A stretch of 62,433 nt of DNA from JBAZOO01 sp041648735. GTDB taxonomy: Bacteria > Verrucomicrobiota > Lentisphaeria > Oligosphaerales > CAITYL01. The position numbers and the translations under genes were made by a program. Positions 62,173-62,433 of the stretch are shown piece by piece. The stretch is taken from the NCBI GenBank assembly GCA_041648735.1, contig JBAZOO010000022.1, positions 1-62,433 of the forward strand, written 5' to 3'. Every line of letters starts with the position of its first letter. Position 1 is the stretch's first letter. The notes beneath the pieces are model-generated. The model was not told the origin of the DNA. It searched no databases and saw only the letters and a list, made by a program, of their open reading frames with translations.

Positions 62173-62433
62173 CACCGAAGCGGAGTTTTCCCCGGCGCCG
62201 GCACTGGTTGGGTGCGGACTCCGCACGGCCGCCCCGGCGCACAGCGGTGACGAGTCTCATTAGTTCGCGCTGAATCGGGTGTTTTCCCGAAGTTTGTTTT
62301 CGGGTTCACTACCGTCCCATAGGGGATAAAATCCCCTCGGGTTAGCGGAGTTCCAAAGCTTGGTGGCGGGATTTTCGGTGGCGACCCATTTTGCATTTTC
62401 CTTGGCTTGGCCTGTGGCTGTCCCACAGGTCAA
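62173..62433. other. Intergenic DNA at the right edge
   Basis: No gene recognised. Several small hairpins (ggggataaaatcccc; cccgaagtttgttttcggg; cctgtggctgtcccacagg) occur; one may end the glycoside hydrolase operon. Confidence 0.35.

Overview
The window is GC-rich chromosomal DNA of a Gram-negative bacterium. It carries a complete pilMNOPQ operon with an outer-membrane secretin, and genes for rubrerythrin, FeoAB with two Fur-family regulators, a [4Fe-4S] family-4 uracil-DNA glycosylase, CxxCxxCC proteins and two cellulase-like glycoside hydrolases. Together with the small palindromic repeats this suits an anaerobic or microaerophilic polysaccharide degrader, perhaps of the PVC group (Verrucomicrobiota/Lentisphaerota). 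That placement is inference; no rRNA or marker gene is present.

Positions 1-5800 are a mobile-element graveyard with toxin-antitoxin genes: an IS5-type transposase cut by the window edge, a hipBA operon with a broken third gene, a prophage scrap (zinc-ribbon protein and a terminase large subunit that has lost its Walker A end), an AbrB/PIN pair with promoter and operator, and a serine recombinase that stops inside a perfect 21-bp inverted repeat.

Positions 5917-17814 are one defence operon on the minus strand, read from a promoter at 17785-17814: small HTH gene, hsdM, fic, an AlbA_2/ATPase gene, hsdS, a DUF3644/RhuM gene scrap, darT, darG, hsdR. Almost every junction is an overlapping stop/start. 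GC-rich palindromic repeats have entered several of the genes, mostly in frame. In hsdS two of them, in inverted orientation, flank a complete DUF559 nuclease domain. hsdR has a C7 tract that throws it out of frame, a C10 tract and three 48-bp tandem units. Next to it (18047-18894) an 85-bp direct repeat encloses scraps of a second restriction locus.

Positions 18900-43120 are ordinary host genes: FAD oxidoreductase, Fur/rubrerythrin, feoAB with a Fur box, a LacI regulator, DNA-repair genes, an alpha/beta hydrolase, a transglutaminase/TPR protein, clpB, pilMNOPQ with two terminators, and an ABC ATPase.

Positions 45013-52458 form an integron-type cassette array without a visible integrase (a CALIN). 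Nine minus-strand genes, mostly secreted proteins or repeat-containing lipoproteins, are separated by attC-like palindromes. A HARE-HTH/GIY-YIG gene split by one stop codon and an HsdR_N-like nuclease gene lie just beyond its last attC.

Positions 52961-62433 are host genes again: an O-antigen-ligase-like protein coupled to a CrtI-like oxidoreductase, a secreted protein coupled to a HAD phosphatase, and an AraC regulator divergent from two paralogous glycoside hydrolases.
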